Positions 8,869-19,031 of a stretch of 64,000 bases of DNA are shown here, in pieces. Within the stretch, counting starts at the first letter, position 1; each line of letters opens with the position of its first letter. Source of the stretch: Inia geoffrensis (Eukaryota > Chordata > Mammalia > Artiodactyla > Iniidae); NCBI GenBank assembly GCA_036417435.1, contig CM070900.1, positions 33,395,496 through 33,459,495 on the forward strand. The letters run 5' to 3'. Position numbers and translations under genes: made by a program. The notes below the pieces were generated by a model. The model was not told the origin of the DNA. It did no database searches and was given only the letters and a program-made list of their open reading frames with translations.

Positions 8869-11800
8869 TCTGACCTTACATTTAGGTCTTTAACCCATTT
8901 TGAGCTTATTTTTGTGTATGGTATTAGGGAGTGTTCTAATTTCATACTTTTACATGTACCTGTCCAGTTTTCCCAGCGCCACTTATTGAAGAGGCTGTCT
9001 TTTCTCCACTGTATATTCTTGCCTCCTTTATCAAAGATAAGGTGACCATATGTGAATGGGTTTATCTCTGGGCTTTCTATCCTGTTCCATTGATCTATAT
9101 TTCTGTTTTTGTGCCAGTCCCATACTGTCTTGATTACTGTAGCTTTGTAGTATAGTCTGAAGTCAAGGAGCCTGATTCCTCCAGCTCCATTTATCGTTCT
9201 CAAGATCACTTTGGCTATTCGGGGTCTTTTGTGTTTCCATACAAATTGTGAAATTTTTTGTTCTAGTTCTATGAAAAATGCCACTGATAGTTTGATAGGG
9301 ATTGCATTGAATGTGTAGATTGCTTTGGGTAGTAAAGTCATTTTCACAGTGTTGATTTCTTCCAATCCAAGAACATGGTATATCTCTCCATCTATTTGTA
9401 TCATCTTTAATTTCTTTCATCAGTGTCTTATAATTTTCTGCATACAGGTCTTTTGTCTCCTTAGGTAGGTTTATTCCTAGATATTTTATTCTTTTTGTTG
9501 CAGTGGTAAATGGCAGTGTTTTCTTATTTCACTTTCAGATTTTTCATCACTAGTTTATAGGAATGCCAGAGATTTCTGTGCATTAATTTTGTATCCTGCT
9601 ACTTTACCAAATTCATTGATTAGCTCTAGTAGTTTTCTGGTAGCATCTTTAGGATTCTCTATGTATAGTATCATGTCATCTGCAAACAGTGACAGCTTTA
9701 CTTCTTTTCCGACTTGGATTCCTTTTATTTCTTTTTATTCTCTGATTGCTGTGGCTAAAACTTCCAAAACTCTGTTGAATAAGAGTGGTAAGTGTGGGCA
9801 ACCTTGTCTTGTTCCTGATCTTAGTGGAAATGCTTTCAGTGTTTCACCATTGAGGACGATGTAGGCTGTGGGTTTGTCATATATGGCCTTTATTATGTTG
9901 AGGAACGTTCCCTCTATGCCTACTTTCTGCACTGGTTTTATCATAAATGGGTGTTGAATTTTGTCAAAAGCTTTCTCTGCATCTATTGAGATGATCATAT
10001 GTTTTTTCTCCTTCAATATGCTAATATGGTGTATCACGTTAATTGATTTGCGTGTATTGAAGAATCCTTGCATTCCTGGAATAAACCCCACTTGATCATG
10101 GTGCATGATCCTTTTAATGTGCTGTTGGATTCTGTTTGCTAGTATTTTCTTGAGGATTTTTGCATCTATGTTCATCAGAGGTATTGGCCTGTAGTTTTCT
10201 TTTTTTTTGACATCTTTGTGTGGTTTTGGTATCAGGATGATGGTGGCTTCGTAGAATGAGTTTGGGAGTGTTCCTCCCTCTGCTATATTTTCAAGAGTTT
10301 GAGAAGGATAGGTGTTAGTGCTTCTCTAAATGTTTGATAGAATTCGCCTGTGAAGCCATCTGGTCCTGGCCTTTTGTTTGTTGGAAGATTTTTTTTTTTT
10401 TTGGTACGCCAGCCTCTCACTATTGTGGCCTCTCCCGTTGCGGAGCACAGGCTCCGGACGCGCAGGCTCAGCGACCATGGCTCACGGGCGCAGCTGCTCC
10501 GCGGCATGTGGGATCCTCCCGGAGCGGAGCACGAACCCGCATCCCCTGCATTGGCAGGCGGACTCTCAACCACTGCGCCACCAGGGAAGCCCTGTTGGAA
10601 GATTTTTAATCCAGTTTCAATTTCAGTGCTTGTGATTGGTCTGTTCATATTTTCTATTTCTTTCTGTTTCTGTCTCAGAAGGCTGTGCATTTCTAAGAAT
10701 TTGTCCGTTCCTTCCAGGTTGTCCATTTTATTAGCGTAGAGATGCTTGTAGTAATCTCTCATGATCTTTTGTATTTCTGCAGTGTTAGTTGTAACTTCTC
10801 CTTTTTCAATTCTAACTCTGTTGATTTGAGTCTTCTCCCTTTTTTTCTTGATGAGTCTTGCTAATGGTTTATCAATTTTGTTTATCTTCTCTAAGAACCA
10901 GCTTTTAGTTTTATTGATCTTTGCTATCATTTCCTTCATTTCTTTTTCATTTATTTCTGATCTGATCTTTATGATTTCTTTCCTTTTGCTAACTTTGGGG
11001 GTTTTTTGTTCTTCTTTCTCTAATTGCTTTAGGTGCAAGGTTATGTTGTTTTTTCGAGATGTTTCCTGTTTCTTATGATAGGATTGTATTGCTATAAACT
11101 TCCCTCTTAGAACTGCTTTTGCTGCATCCCATAGGTTTTGGGTCATCGTGTCTCCATTGTCATTTGTTTCTAGGTAGTTTTTGATTTCCTCTTTGAGTTT
11201 TTCAGTAATCAGTTCGTTATTAAGTAGTGTATTGTTTAGCCTCGATGTGTTTGTATTTTTTACAGATCTTTTCTTGTAGTTGATATCTAGTCTCATAGCG
11301 TTGTGGTCGGAAAAGATACTTGATACAATTTCAAATTTCTTAAATTTACCAAGGCTTGATTTGTGACCCAAGGTATGATCTATCCTGGAGAATGTTCCAT
11401 GAGCACTTGAGAAGAATGTGTATTCTGTTGTTTTTGGATGGAATGTCCTATAAATATCAATTAAGTCCATCTTGTTTAACGTATCATTTAAAGCTTGTGT
11501 CTCCTTATTTATTTTCATTTTGGATAATCTGTCCATTGGTGAAAGTGGGGTGTTAAAGTTCCTTATATGAATGTGTTACTGTCGATTTCCCCTTTTATGG
11601 CTGTTAGTATTTGCTGTATGTATTGAGGTGGTCCTATGTTGGGTGCATAAATATTTACAATTATTATATCTTTTTCTTGGCTCGATCCCTTGATCATTAT
11701 GTAGTGTCCTTCTTTGTCTCTTCTAATAGTCTTTATTTTAAAGACTATTTTGTCTGATACAAGAATTGCTACTCCAGCTTTCTTTTGGTTTCCATTTGCA

Positions 11801-11988
11801 TGGAATATCTTTTTCCATCCCCTCACTTTCAGTCTGTATGTGTCTCTAGGTCTGAAGTGGGTCTCTTGTAGACAGCATATATATGGGTCTTGTTTTTATA
11901 TCCATTCAGTCAGTCTGTGTCTTCTGGTGGGAGCATTTAATCCATTTACATTTAAGGTGATTATAGATATGTATGTTCCTATTCCCAT
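8869..11988 (-). pseudogene. L1 ORF2 pseudogene (endonuclease / reverse transcriptase)
   Basis: ORF2 would nick target DNA and reverse transcribe L1 RNA in the nucleus. The probable start ATG is at 11988, giving an N-terminus with TLNVNGLNAPTRRH. A stop follows about 30 codons in (WI-stop-KQDPYIC). The endonuclease continues at 11563-11826 and 10283-11536, with YAPN and the catalytic SDHN motif (about 11280-11305). The reverse transcriptase contains [13 protein letters not shown] just downstream of the SINE insertion, FDKIQH, a GTRQGCP motif and the FADD active site (9675-9686). A CHR SINE lies at 10391-10592. The C-terminal zinc-knuckle region is deleted. It is non-functional as read. Confidence 0.92.
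10379..10607 (-). mobile_element. CHR-type tRNA-derived SINE in L1 ORF2, with target duplications
   Basis: The SINE body is 10391-10592, antisense, beginning with a poly-T tract of about 14 and ending in the tRNA-derived head (caccagggaagccc). The internal Pol III B-box region is seen antisense near 10525. The flanks tgttggaagattttt at 10379-10393 and 10593-10607 are a 15-base target-site duplication, so the insertion is clean and younger than the L1. Confidence 0.95.
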
Positions 11989-12046
11989 TTTCTTAATTGT
12001 TTTGGGTTTGTTATTGTAGGTCTTTTCCTTGTCTTGTGTTTCTTGC

Positions 12047-13148
12047 CTAGAGAAGACCCTTTAGCATTTGTTGTAAAGCTGGTTTGTTGGTGCTGAACTG
12101 TTTCAGCTTTTGCTTGTATGTAAAGTTTTGAATTTCTCCATCAAATCTGAATGAGATCCTTGCTGGGTAGAGTCATCTTGGTTGTAGGTTTTTCTCCTTC
12201 ATCACTTTAAATATGTCCTGCCAGTCCCTTCTGGCTTGCAGAGTTTCTGCTGAAAGATCAGCTGTTAACCTTATGGGGATTCCCTTGTGAGTTGTTTGTT
12301 GTGTTTCCCTTGCTGCTTTTAATATGTTTTCTTTGTATTTATTTTATTTATTTTTTTTTTTGCGGCACGTGGGCCTGCCACTGTTGTGGCCTCTCCCGTT
12401 GCAGAGCACAGGCTCCAGACGCACAGGCTCAGCAGCCATGGCTCATGGGCCCAGCTGCTCCGTGGCATGTGGGATCTTCCCGGACCAGGGCATGAACCCG
12501 TGTCCCCTGCATCGGCAGGCGGACTCTCAACCATTGCGCCACCAGGGAAGCCCTGTATTTAATTTTTGACAGTGTGATTACTATGTGTCTTGGCGTGTTT
12601 CTCCTTGGATTTATCCTGTATGGGACTCTCTGTGCTTCCTGGACTTGATTAACTATTTCCTTTCCCATTTTTGGGAAATTTTCAACTATAATCTCTTCAA
12701 ATATTTTATCAGTCCCTTTCTTTTTGTCTTCTTCTTCTGGACCCCCTATAATTCTAATGTTGGTGGGTTTAGTGTTGTCCCAGAGGTCTCTGAGACTGTC
12801 CTCAGTTGTTTTCATTCTTTTTTCTTTATTCTGCTCTGCAGTAGTTATTTTATCTTCCAGGTCACTTAACCATTCATCTGCCTCAGTTATTCTGCTATTG
12901 ATCCCTTCTAGAGTATTTTTAATTTCATTTATTGTGTTGTTCATCATTGCTTGTTTTATCTTTAGTTCTTCTAGGTCATTTTTATATGTTTCTTTCATTT
13001 TCTCTATTCTATTTCCAAGATTTTGGATCATCTTTACTGTTATTCTGAATTCTTTTTCTGGTAGACTTCCTATTTCCTCTTCATTTGTTAGGTCTGGTGG
13101 GGTTTTATCTTGCTCCTTCATCTGCTGTGTGTTTTTCTGTCTTCTCAT
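12047..13148 (-). pseudogene. L1 ORF1 pseudogene (RNA-binding chaperone), SINE-interrupted
   Basis: ORF1p normally forms coiled-coil trimers that coat L1 RNA. From the ATG at 13148 the frame is open for about 205 codons: MRRQKNTQQMKEQDKTPPDL, a coiled-coil segment rich in Glu, Lys and Ile (about residues 45-130), then the RRM region with RIIGGPEEEDKKKGTDKIFE. At KIKY it runs into a CHR SINE. After the SINE the C-terminal domain resumes (AAR…GIPIRLTADLSAETLQARR) and ends at the normal LKGLL-stop at 12047, with one further in-frame stop after LQPR. Without the SINE the coding capacity would be near the family's normal length. Confidence 0.92.
12334..12561 (-). mobile_element. CHR-type SINE in L1 ORF1
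   Basis: Antisense SINE with a poly-T tract ending at 12361 and the tRNA-related head ending at 12553. The short flanks tgtattta at 12334-12341 and 12554-12561 fit a target duplication. In the uninterrupted paralogous L1 (near 23408) the same bases are contiguous, which confirms the insertion point. Confidence 0.93.
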
Positions 13149-14658
13149 TTTGCTCTCTTACTGTGTTTGGGGTCTCCTTTTTGCAGGCTGCAGGTTCGTA
13201 GTTCCCGTTGTTTTTGGTGCCTGTCCCCAGTGGCTAAAGTTGGTTCAGTGAGTTGTGTAGGCTTCCTGATGGAGGGGACTAGTGCCTGTGTTCTGGTGCA
13301 TGAGACTGGATCTTGTCTTTCTGGTGGGCAGGCCCACGTCTGGTGTTGTGTTTTGGGGTGTCTGTGGACTTATTATGATTTTAGGCAGCCTCTCTGCTAA
13401 TGGGTGTGGTTGTGTTCCTGTCTTGGTAGTTGTTTGGCATAGGGTGTGCAGCACTGTAGCTTGCTGGTCGTTGAGTGAAGCTGGTTGTTGGTGTTGAGAC
13501 AGAGATCTCTGGGATTTTTTCGTCATTTGATATTACGTGGAGCTGGGAGGTCTCTTGTGGACCAGTGTCCTGAAGTTGATTCTCCCACCTCAGAGGCATA
13601 GCACTGGCTCCTGGCTGCAGCACCAAGAGCCTTTCATCCACACGGCTCAGAATAAAAGGGAGAAAAAGTAGAAAGAAAGAGGATAAGTGAAAATAAAATA
13701 AAGTGAGGTAAAATAATATAAAGTTATTAAAATAAAAAAATTATTGTTAACACAAAAAATTTTTTAAGTCAAAAAACAAGCAAAGAAAAAAAAAGTGGAT
13801 GGTTAGAACCCTGGGACAAATCGTGGAAGCAAAGATATACAGACAAAATCTCATACAGAAGCATACACATACCCACTCACAAAAAGAGGAAAAGGGGAAA
13901 AAATAATATACCTTGTTCTCAAAGTCTACCTCCTCAATTTGGGATGATTCGCTGTCTATTCAGGTATTCCACCAATACAGGGTACATCAAGTTGATTATG
14001 GAGCTTTAATCCGCTGCTCTTGAGGCTGCATGGAAAAATTTCCCTTTCTCTTCTTTCTTCGCACAGCTGCCGGTGCTCAGTTTAGGATTTGGCCCCTCCT
14101 CTGTGTGTAGGTCGCCGGAGGGCATCTGTTCTTCGTTCAGAAAGGACAGGGTTAAAGGAGCCACTGATTCTGGGGCTCTGGCTCACTCAGGCTGCGGGGA
14201 GGGAGGGCCACGGAGTGCGGGGCGAGACTGCAGCTGCAGAGGCCGGTGGGATGTTGCACCAGCCTGAGGCGCGCTGTGTGTTCTTCCGGGGAAATTGTCC
14301 CTGGATCACAGGACCCTGGCAGTGGCAGGCTGCACAGGCTCCCCGGAACGTGGGGTGTGGAGAGTGACCTGTGCTCGCACATTGGCTTCTTGGTGGCAGC
14401 AGCAGCCGCCTTAGCATCTCATGCCTGACTCTGGGGTCCGTGCTTTTAGCTGCGGCTCGCACCCGTCTGTGGAGCTCCTTTAAGCAGCGCTCTTAATCCC
14501 CTTTCCTCGCGCACCAGGAAACAAAGAGGGAAGTAAAAGTCTCTTGCCTGTTCTGCAGGTCCAGACTTTTCCCCGGACTGCCTCCTAGCTAGCCCTGGTG
14601 CACTAACCCCCTGCAGGCTCTGTTCACACCGCCAACCCCAGTCCGCTCCCTCCTTAAA
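13149..14658 (-). promoter_or_regulatory. L1 5' UTR (partial)
   Basis: The region upstream of ORF1 has an A-rich stretch (13642-13900) and then a GC-rich part (14060-14640) that aligns by eye with the 5' UTR of the full-length L1 at 24500-25500. The outermost 5' end with the YY1-type site is missing, so promoter activity is doubtful. Confidence 0.8.
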
Positions 14659-15949
14659 CTTTTTTTGATGTGTGTGTGTGTTTGTTTGTGTTTTCCATGA
14701 CATTGACTTTTGAAGAGTCCAAGAACGACATCTTGTGGAACTGTCCACATTCAGGAGGTTTTGAAAGTGATTTAAAGGACACTGTATTGAGCCCTTTTAT
14801 TTCACAGCCTTTGGTAGGCAGTCACTTTGTTAATTCTCTGGTTGTTAACTCCAGGTGAGAATAGATTGAAGGTATGAGGCATTTGCCCATAGCATGATAC
14901 TGAGAATTTGTCTTGTGAACATTTTTCCTAGGAAAATCAATATTAAATCCTTCTTTGTTCTGATCCTGTAGGAAAGCTTACATTTCATCTAGCGTTAGAC
15001 TTCACTGTAGAAATGGACTATCTTGACTATCATGCCAACTTTGCCTGAATTGTATTTTTATATGATAGGCTTTATTCCTTAAGCTAATGTAACTACAATT
15101 AATTTCTGGAGCAAAAATAGTTATTTTTGTCTTAAGACTTCTCTCTTCTTTCCAAAGAAAATTAACCAAATAGAAAAATATTTAAAAGGACTAGAGTTTC
15201 ATTTGCTTATTTCCTTACATTTTCGGTCCTGACTGGGGAAATAAAAACTGGATTGTGAAATGTCTGACTGCTTGAACATGCCTTCTTTTTGACTAGTTTG
15301 TCCGGTAAGGGTGACCAACTGTCTGGCATGAATGAATGCACTTCAGAAACATTTCTTCATGTGGTAGGCTCTCTGGGATTATACCCCCTCCCCATTTAAA
15401 AAATGTTTTTACAAATATACTTTGGAGTTATTAAAAAAATACCTATCATAAAGCTCAAAAACCTCAAAACATGAATAAGAACTTCTCTATTAGTTTATTT
15501 GTTCATTTTTACTTTATCTTGTTTTACAGTTATAAACTTTACAGTTTATGTAAATGAATCCTTGGAGCAAGTTAGTAGGTACTTAAGATTTAATGTTTAA
15601 AACCTGGTATCCCTATTTTTTCAAGCTATTTAGGGTAAAATTTACCCTAGTTTTATTATATTCTAGACTGTGATGAGCCAGAAATCAGAGAAAGTATGAA
15701 GTTATTTAATAAGCCAGTGATCTTCATGGGCACACCCACATGGGATAACCTTGAAAACTGAAAACTGTCAAATCTTTCTTGGGATACAAATATTTATAAG
15801 AAATCTTTAAACTAAAAGGGTAGTCATGTAGTAATAGGAATAACCCTTTTCTGTTGCAGGATGAGTCAAATTTTCTAAATGGCAATGGGTCATGATATAC
15901 TAGAGCTAGAATGGATATCATATATCTTAATAATAGACTATCTAACAAT
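14659..15949. other. Unique DNA
   Basis: AT-rich unique sequence beginning with a short GT/GTTT run at 14668-14692. No recognised repeat, exon or RNA gene. Confidence 0.5.
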
Positions 15950-16095
15950 TACTGAGTGCTTTCCTATGTAATAGAAACTACAGTTTGCATGCCTTATTTC
16001 ATGTCATTCTCTCAGCAGCTCTTGCCCTATGTTCTATTATTTCCCCATTTTAATGAGGAATCTAAAAATCAGAGAGGCTAAGGAACTTGATCAAG
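15950..16095 (-). repeat. MIR SINE, antisense
   Basis: Shows the antisense MIR pattern: ttactgagtgctttcctatg, then tatttccccattttaatgag and agagaggctaaggaacttga followed by caaggtca. Confidence 0.85.
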
Positions 16096-16955
16096 GTCAT
16101 GTATCTCATTTGCTTAATATTCTCATCTTGGAAGTATGGGTTGATTAGGTATTTTTCAAGGTCATGTGTAAGTAGCAATTTATTAGAAATTAGTTTTGAA
16201 CTTTGAATTTAGAAAGCTAAACATTCATTGTTGCATAACCTTGTTGTATAAATGGTTGGTTTTCAGATTTTTCATGATTTAATCTGCCTGCTGAGAAATC
16301 TTTTTTTCTATTGCAAAGGCTCATAATATGTGCAGACTTCAGAGCCTAGCTTGACTTTCCTATAAGATGCTTACTGACTGAGCCATAGAAAACTCTGTGT
16401 AATTAAAGAAAAATTAAGTGATGTGTGAATATGTCTTATGTCAGTTGCTGAGGTAGGGGTTAATGCTTGTGAGTATTTTTCAGCTCTCTGTACAGGTCAT
16501 ATCCATGTCTGATGTGGCAGCAGGCAAGAAAAAGGATAAAGAGAGAATATACACGCAGAACAAATAATTTGTCAAGCACCTTCCTCTAAGCATAGAAAAG
16601 TAATTAATTAAATTATATCAAGTGTCCTGCATTTAATATGAGAATTCATTAAAGGTAATAAGGCACTGATTAACTTCCCCTCTGAAGGGAATGTTCTACA
16701 GGAAAAATGCAGGATGCCTCCTGGCCTTAGTTCATGTTGCCTTTGGAGCCTGTATATGGGTACTAATCTATTCTCCTTGATGTAAAAATCCCAAAATCTT
16801 CGAGGGTTGTGAGAACCAGTATCCATGGATATGCCCAAGTTTCAAGAAGCTTCCCCAAATGGTAATATCACAAAAGGATTATTGGTAAGAGAATAATAAT
16901 AATAATGATTAATATTAATAGTAATAGCTTTCTCTGTTTCACTTTGGGCTATTAC
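16096..16955. other. Unique DNA with a short AAT-repeat run
   Basis: No element recognised. An (AAT)n-like low-complexity run lies at about 16891-16925. Confidence 0.5.
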
Positions 16956-17105
16956 TGCAACCGTATGATAACCACATTGGTTATAAAGCAGATTGTGATT
17001 CTTATTCGACAGATGAAGAACATGAACATTAGAGAAGTAATTTGGCCAAGTATCCCTGCTACCAGGTGCAGAAATGGGATTGAACTCCAAGTCTGCCTAA
17101 ACCTC
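16956..17105 (-). repeat. MIR SINE, antisense
   Basis: A MIR-like core with gacagatgaagaacatgaac, agagaagtaatttggccaag and gggattgaactccaagtctg, matching antisense MIR order and spacing. Confidence 0.75.
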
Positions 17106-17398
17106 TAGTCCTGTTCTCTGAATGATTATGCTCTATTGTGACTTAAATAAAAGATAAATGGTATATTTACTTAAATATTTTACCTTTTAAAACAAAAGTT
17201 TGTTCTAATTTTCTAAGTCATAATTAAGCTGTCATGTATACAGGAAATTACAAGTTGAAGAGAAATTATAGGTGCAAACAAATGAGAATTCAAAATACAT
17301 ATTTTGCATTCGTAAGGATCTCAGCAGGAAAAGAGATACTTGTGTGGGATAATTTGAGAAAAGTTTAATAAAGGGATTATTGTAAGAGTATAGGTTAG

Positions 17399-18118
17399 TG
17401 TCTAATACTGCTCAGGCTGCCATAGCAAAATACTATAGACTGGGTGGTTTACACAACAGAAATTTATTTTCTCACAGTTCTGCAGGCTGGAAGTCTGAGG
17501 TTGTTAGGGGAACCACTGACTGAAACCTTCCACCCTGGCCAGGCACCACAGTAACCATTTTCATGAGTTACATTGTGACACGAGGTCCTGGTAAGTAACG
17601 CAGAACTAAAAAGCCACCACCAACCTGAAGAATTTGGGAAAGGTCCAGAGGAGAGAGAAGACACCAGTCCATATTTCCTACCAACATCCCAGAATCCTTC
17701 TCGCTGGAATCCATCTTGGCTGAGTGATGCGTGCACCACCAGGAAGGACCCTGAGTTAGAATGACTGGCCAGAGACAACCCAGAAACGAATCCCATCAGC
17801 ATAAAACCGGAGACTGCGAGCCACGTGGCAGAGCAGTCCTCCTGGGTTCCCTTACCTCCTGCTGTCCACCCGGGTGCCCCTTCCCATTAAAGTCTCTTGC
17901 TTTGTCAGCACGTGTGTCTCTTCGGACAATTCATTTCCAACTGTTAGACAAGAGCTCACTCTCAGTCCCTGGAAGGGGTCCTCCTTTCTGCAACAAGGTC
18001 AGGTTGCCAGCATGGTTGGGTTGTGATGAGAGCTTTCTTCCTGGCTTGCAGAGGGCTGCCTTCTCATCGTGTCCTCTCATGACTTTTATGGGGATACAAT
18101 CCAGTCTATAGCAGTTAG
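17399..18118 (-). mobile_element. MaLR-type LTR (antisense), split by a solo ERV LTR
   Basis: 17399-17501 reads as the antisense 3' end of a mammalian MaLR-type LTR (ctgccatagcaaaatactat, agactgggtggtttacacaa, cagaaatttattttctcaca). It resumes at 17996 with ggttgccagcatggttggg and cttcctggcttgcagagggc. A sense copy of the same family lies at 31738-32101. The exact family (MLT1/MST-like) was not verified. Confidence 0.75.
17502..17995 (+). mobile_element. Solo ERV LTR, class I type, with 4-base target duplication
   Basis: A 494-base segment starting TGTTAG and ending CAACA, flanked on both sides by AGGT (17498-17501 and 17996-17999). A 4-base duplication is typical of class I (gammaretrovirus-like) insertions. 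Internal signals in order are a TATA-like gcataaaacc (about 17799), the poly(A) signal attaaa (about 17887) and a T/C-rich end. There is no internal coding region, so this is what remains after recombination between two LTRs. It lies inside a MaLR LTR and is therefore younger. Confidence 0.88.
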
Positions 18119-18476
18119 GGAAACCACATTGCATACTACAGTGCCCTGTGGTTACAAACATTAGGGAATTACCATTCTTGGGCCTGAAGTAACTGAAGAG
18201 GGTTTGGCCACTACTATGGGCAGAGAGAGAATGCATGTGGTGACGGCTACCTGGCAGGAGCTGTAACTATAGTTGGGGAATGCAGCCAGCCAGCAGCAAC
18301 CCATCAGGAAAGATGTGGGGGCTTCACTCTTCTGCCTGCCTCTGATTTTACCCTTGTGCTTCTCAGCAGAGGAACCTAACTGGAAGCCAGAGGGAAAAGA
18401 ATTTTCACTTATGAAGTCCATACAGGTGTAGGGGAAGAAAGATGATTTTTTTCTCTACCCTTCTGAGTTAGACTTC
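18119..18476. other. Unique DNA
   Basis: No repeat family or exon was recognised between the MaLR LTR and the nested LTR that begins at 18477. Confidence 0.45.
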
Positions 18477-18609
18477 TGTAATAAAAGATTAACAAGAGAA
18501 AAACAAACAGAAGTTTATTAACACATATACCTCATGTATACATGAGAGATACCTAGGGAAAAATGAATAACTCTCTGAGGTGGTTTAGAATTCAGACAAA
18601 TACCATCTT
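18477..18609 (-). mobile_element. Old ERV LTR, part 1 of 3 (outermost layer of nest)
   Basis: Starts tgtaataaaagattaacaag, the same as the LTR at 50901, and follows it to the point where an L1 fragment entered. Resumes at 26704 and again near 27785. The element is antisense, so this end is its U5 side. Confidence 0.75.
18593..18609. repeat. 17-base target duplication, left copy
   Basis: cagacaaataccatctt here matches 26687-26703 exactly. It flanks the whole 8.1-kb block of nested L1 and SINE sequence. Confidence 0.92.
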
Positions 18610-19031
18610 TAAAAAAATTTTTTTACTAAAAAATTTATTTTTAATTTTATTTTTTTTAAACATCTTTATTGGAGTATAATTGCTTTAAAATGGTGTGTGT
18701 GTTTCTGCTTTATAACAAAGTGAATCAGCTACACATATACATATATCCCCATATCTCTCCCCTCTTGTGTCTCCCTCCCTCCCACCCTCCTTGTCCCACC
18801 CGTCTAGGGGGTCACAAAGCACAAAGTGATCTCCCTGTGCTATGCGGTTGCTTCCCACTAGCTATCGGTTTTACATTTCGTAGTGTATATATATATACAT
18901 GCCACTCTCTCACTTCGTCCCAGCTTACCTCTCCCCCTCCCTGTGACCTCAAGTCCAATCTCTAGTAGGTCTGCATCTTTATTCCTGTCCTGCCCCTAGG
19001 TCCTTCATGACCAGCTTTGGTTTTTTTTTTT

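Larger units (their letters stand above)
8869..14658 (-). mobile_element. Long LINE-1 lacking its 3' end (and distal 5' UTR)
   Basis: An antisense L1 with ORF2 (about 8869-11988), ORF1 (12047-13148) and a GC-rich 5' UTR (13149-14658). It begins inside ORF2 at the codons for NVRSDTIK with no poly-T tract, so about 1 kb of ORF2 C-terminus, 3' UTR and tail is missing. The 5' UTR stops where the full-length copy downstream continues for roughly another 0.5 kb. Two CHR SINEs interrupt it, each with its own target duplication. No target duplication of the L1 itself can be found, as expected after loss of an end. Confidence 0.93.

Noticed and set aside
10334..10739. Several plus-strand frames of 85-129 codons, and similar ones at 12292-12569, 19911-20327, 43833-44237 and 53928-54313
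   Set aside because: All are translations through the GC-rich CHR SINE, which is stop-poor; the same peptide pieces recur at each SINE.
12724..13251. 175-codon plus-strand frame, Ser/Leu/Phe-rich, resembling a membrane protein
   Set aside because: It is the antisense of the L1 ORF1 coiled-coil; Lys/Glu-rich codons read backwards give Phe/Leu/Ser.
14073..14748. GC-rich frames on both strands, possible CpG-island promoter
   Set aside because: This is L1 5' UTR, matched by the same sequence at 25000-25500. Not a host gene promoter.
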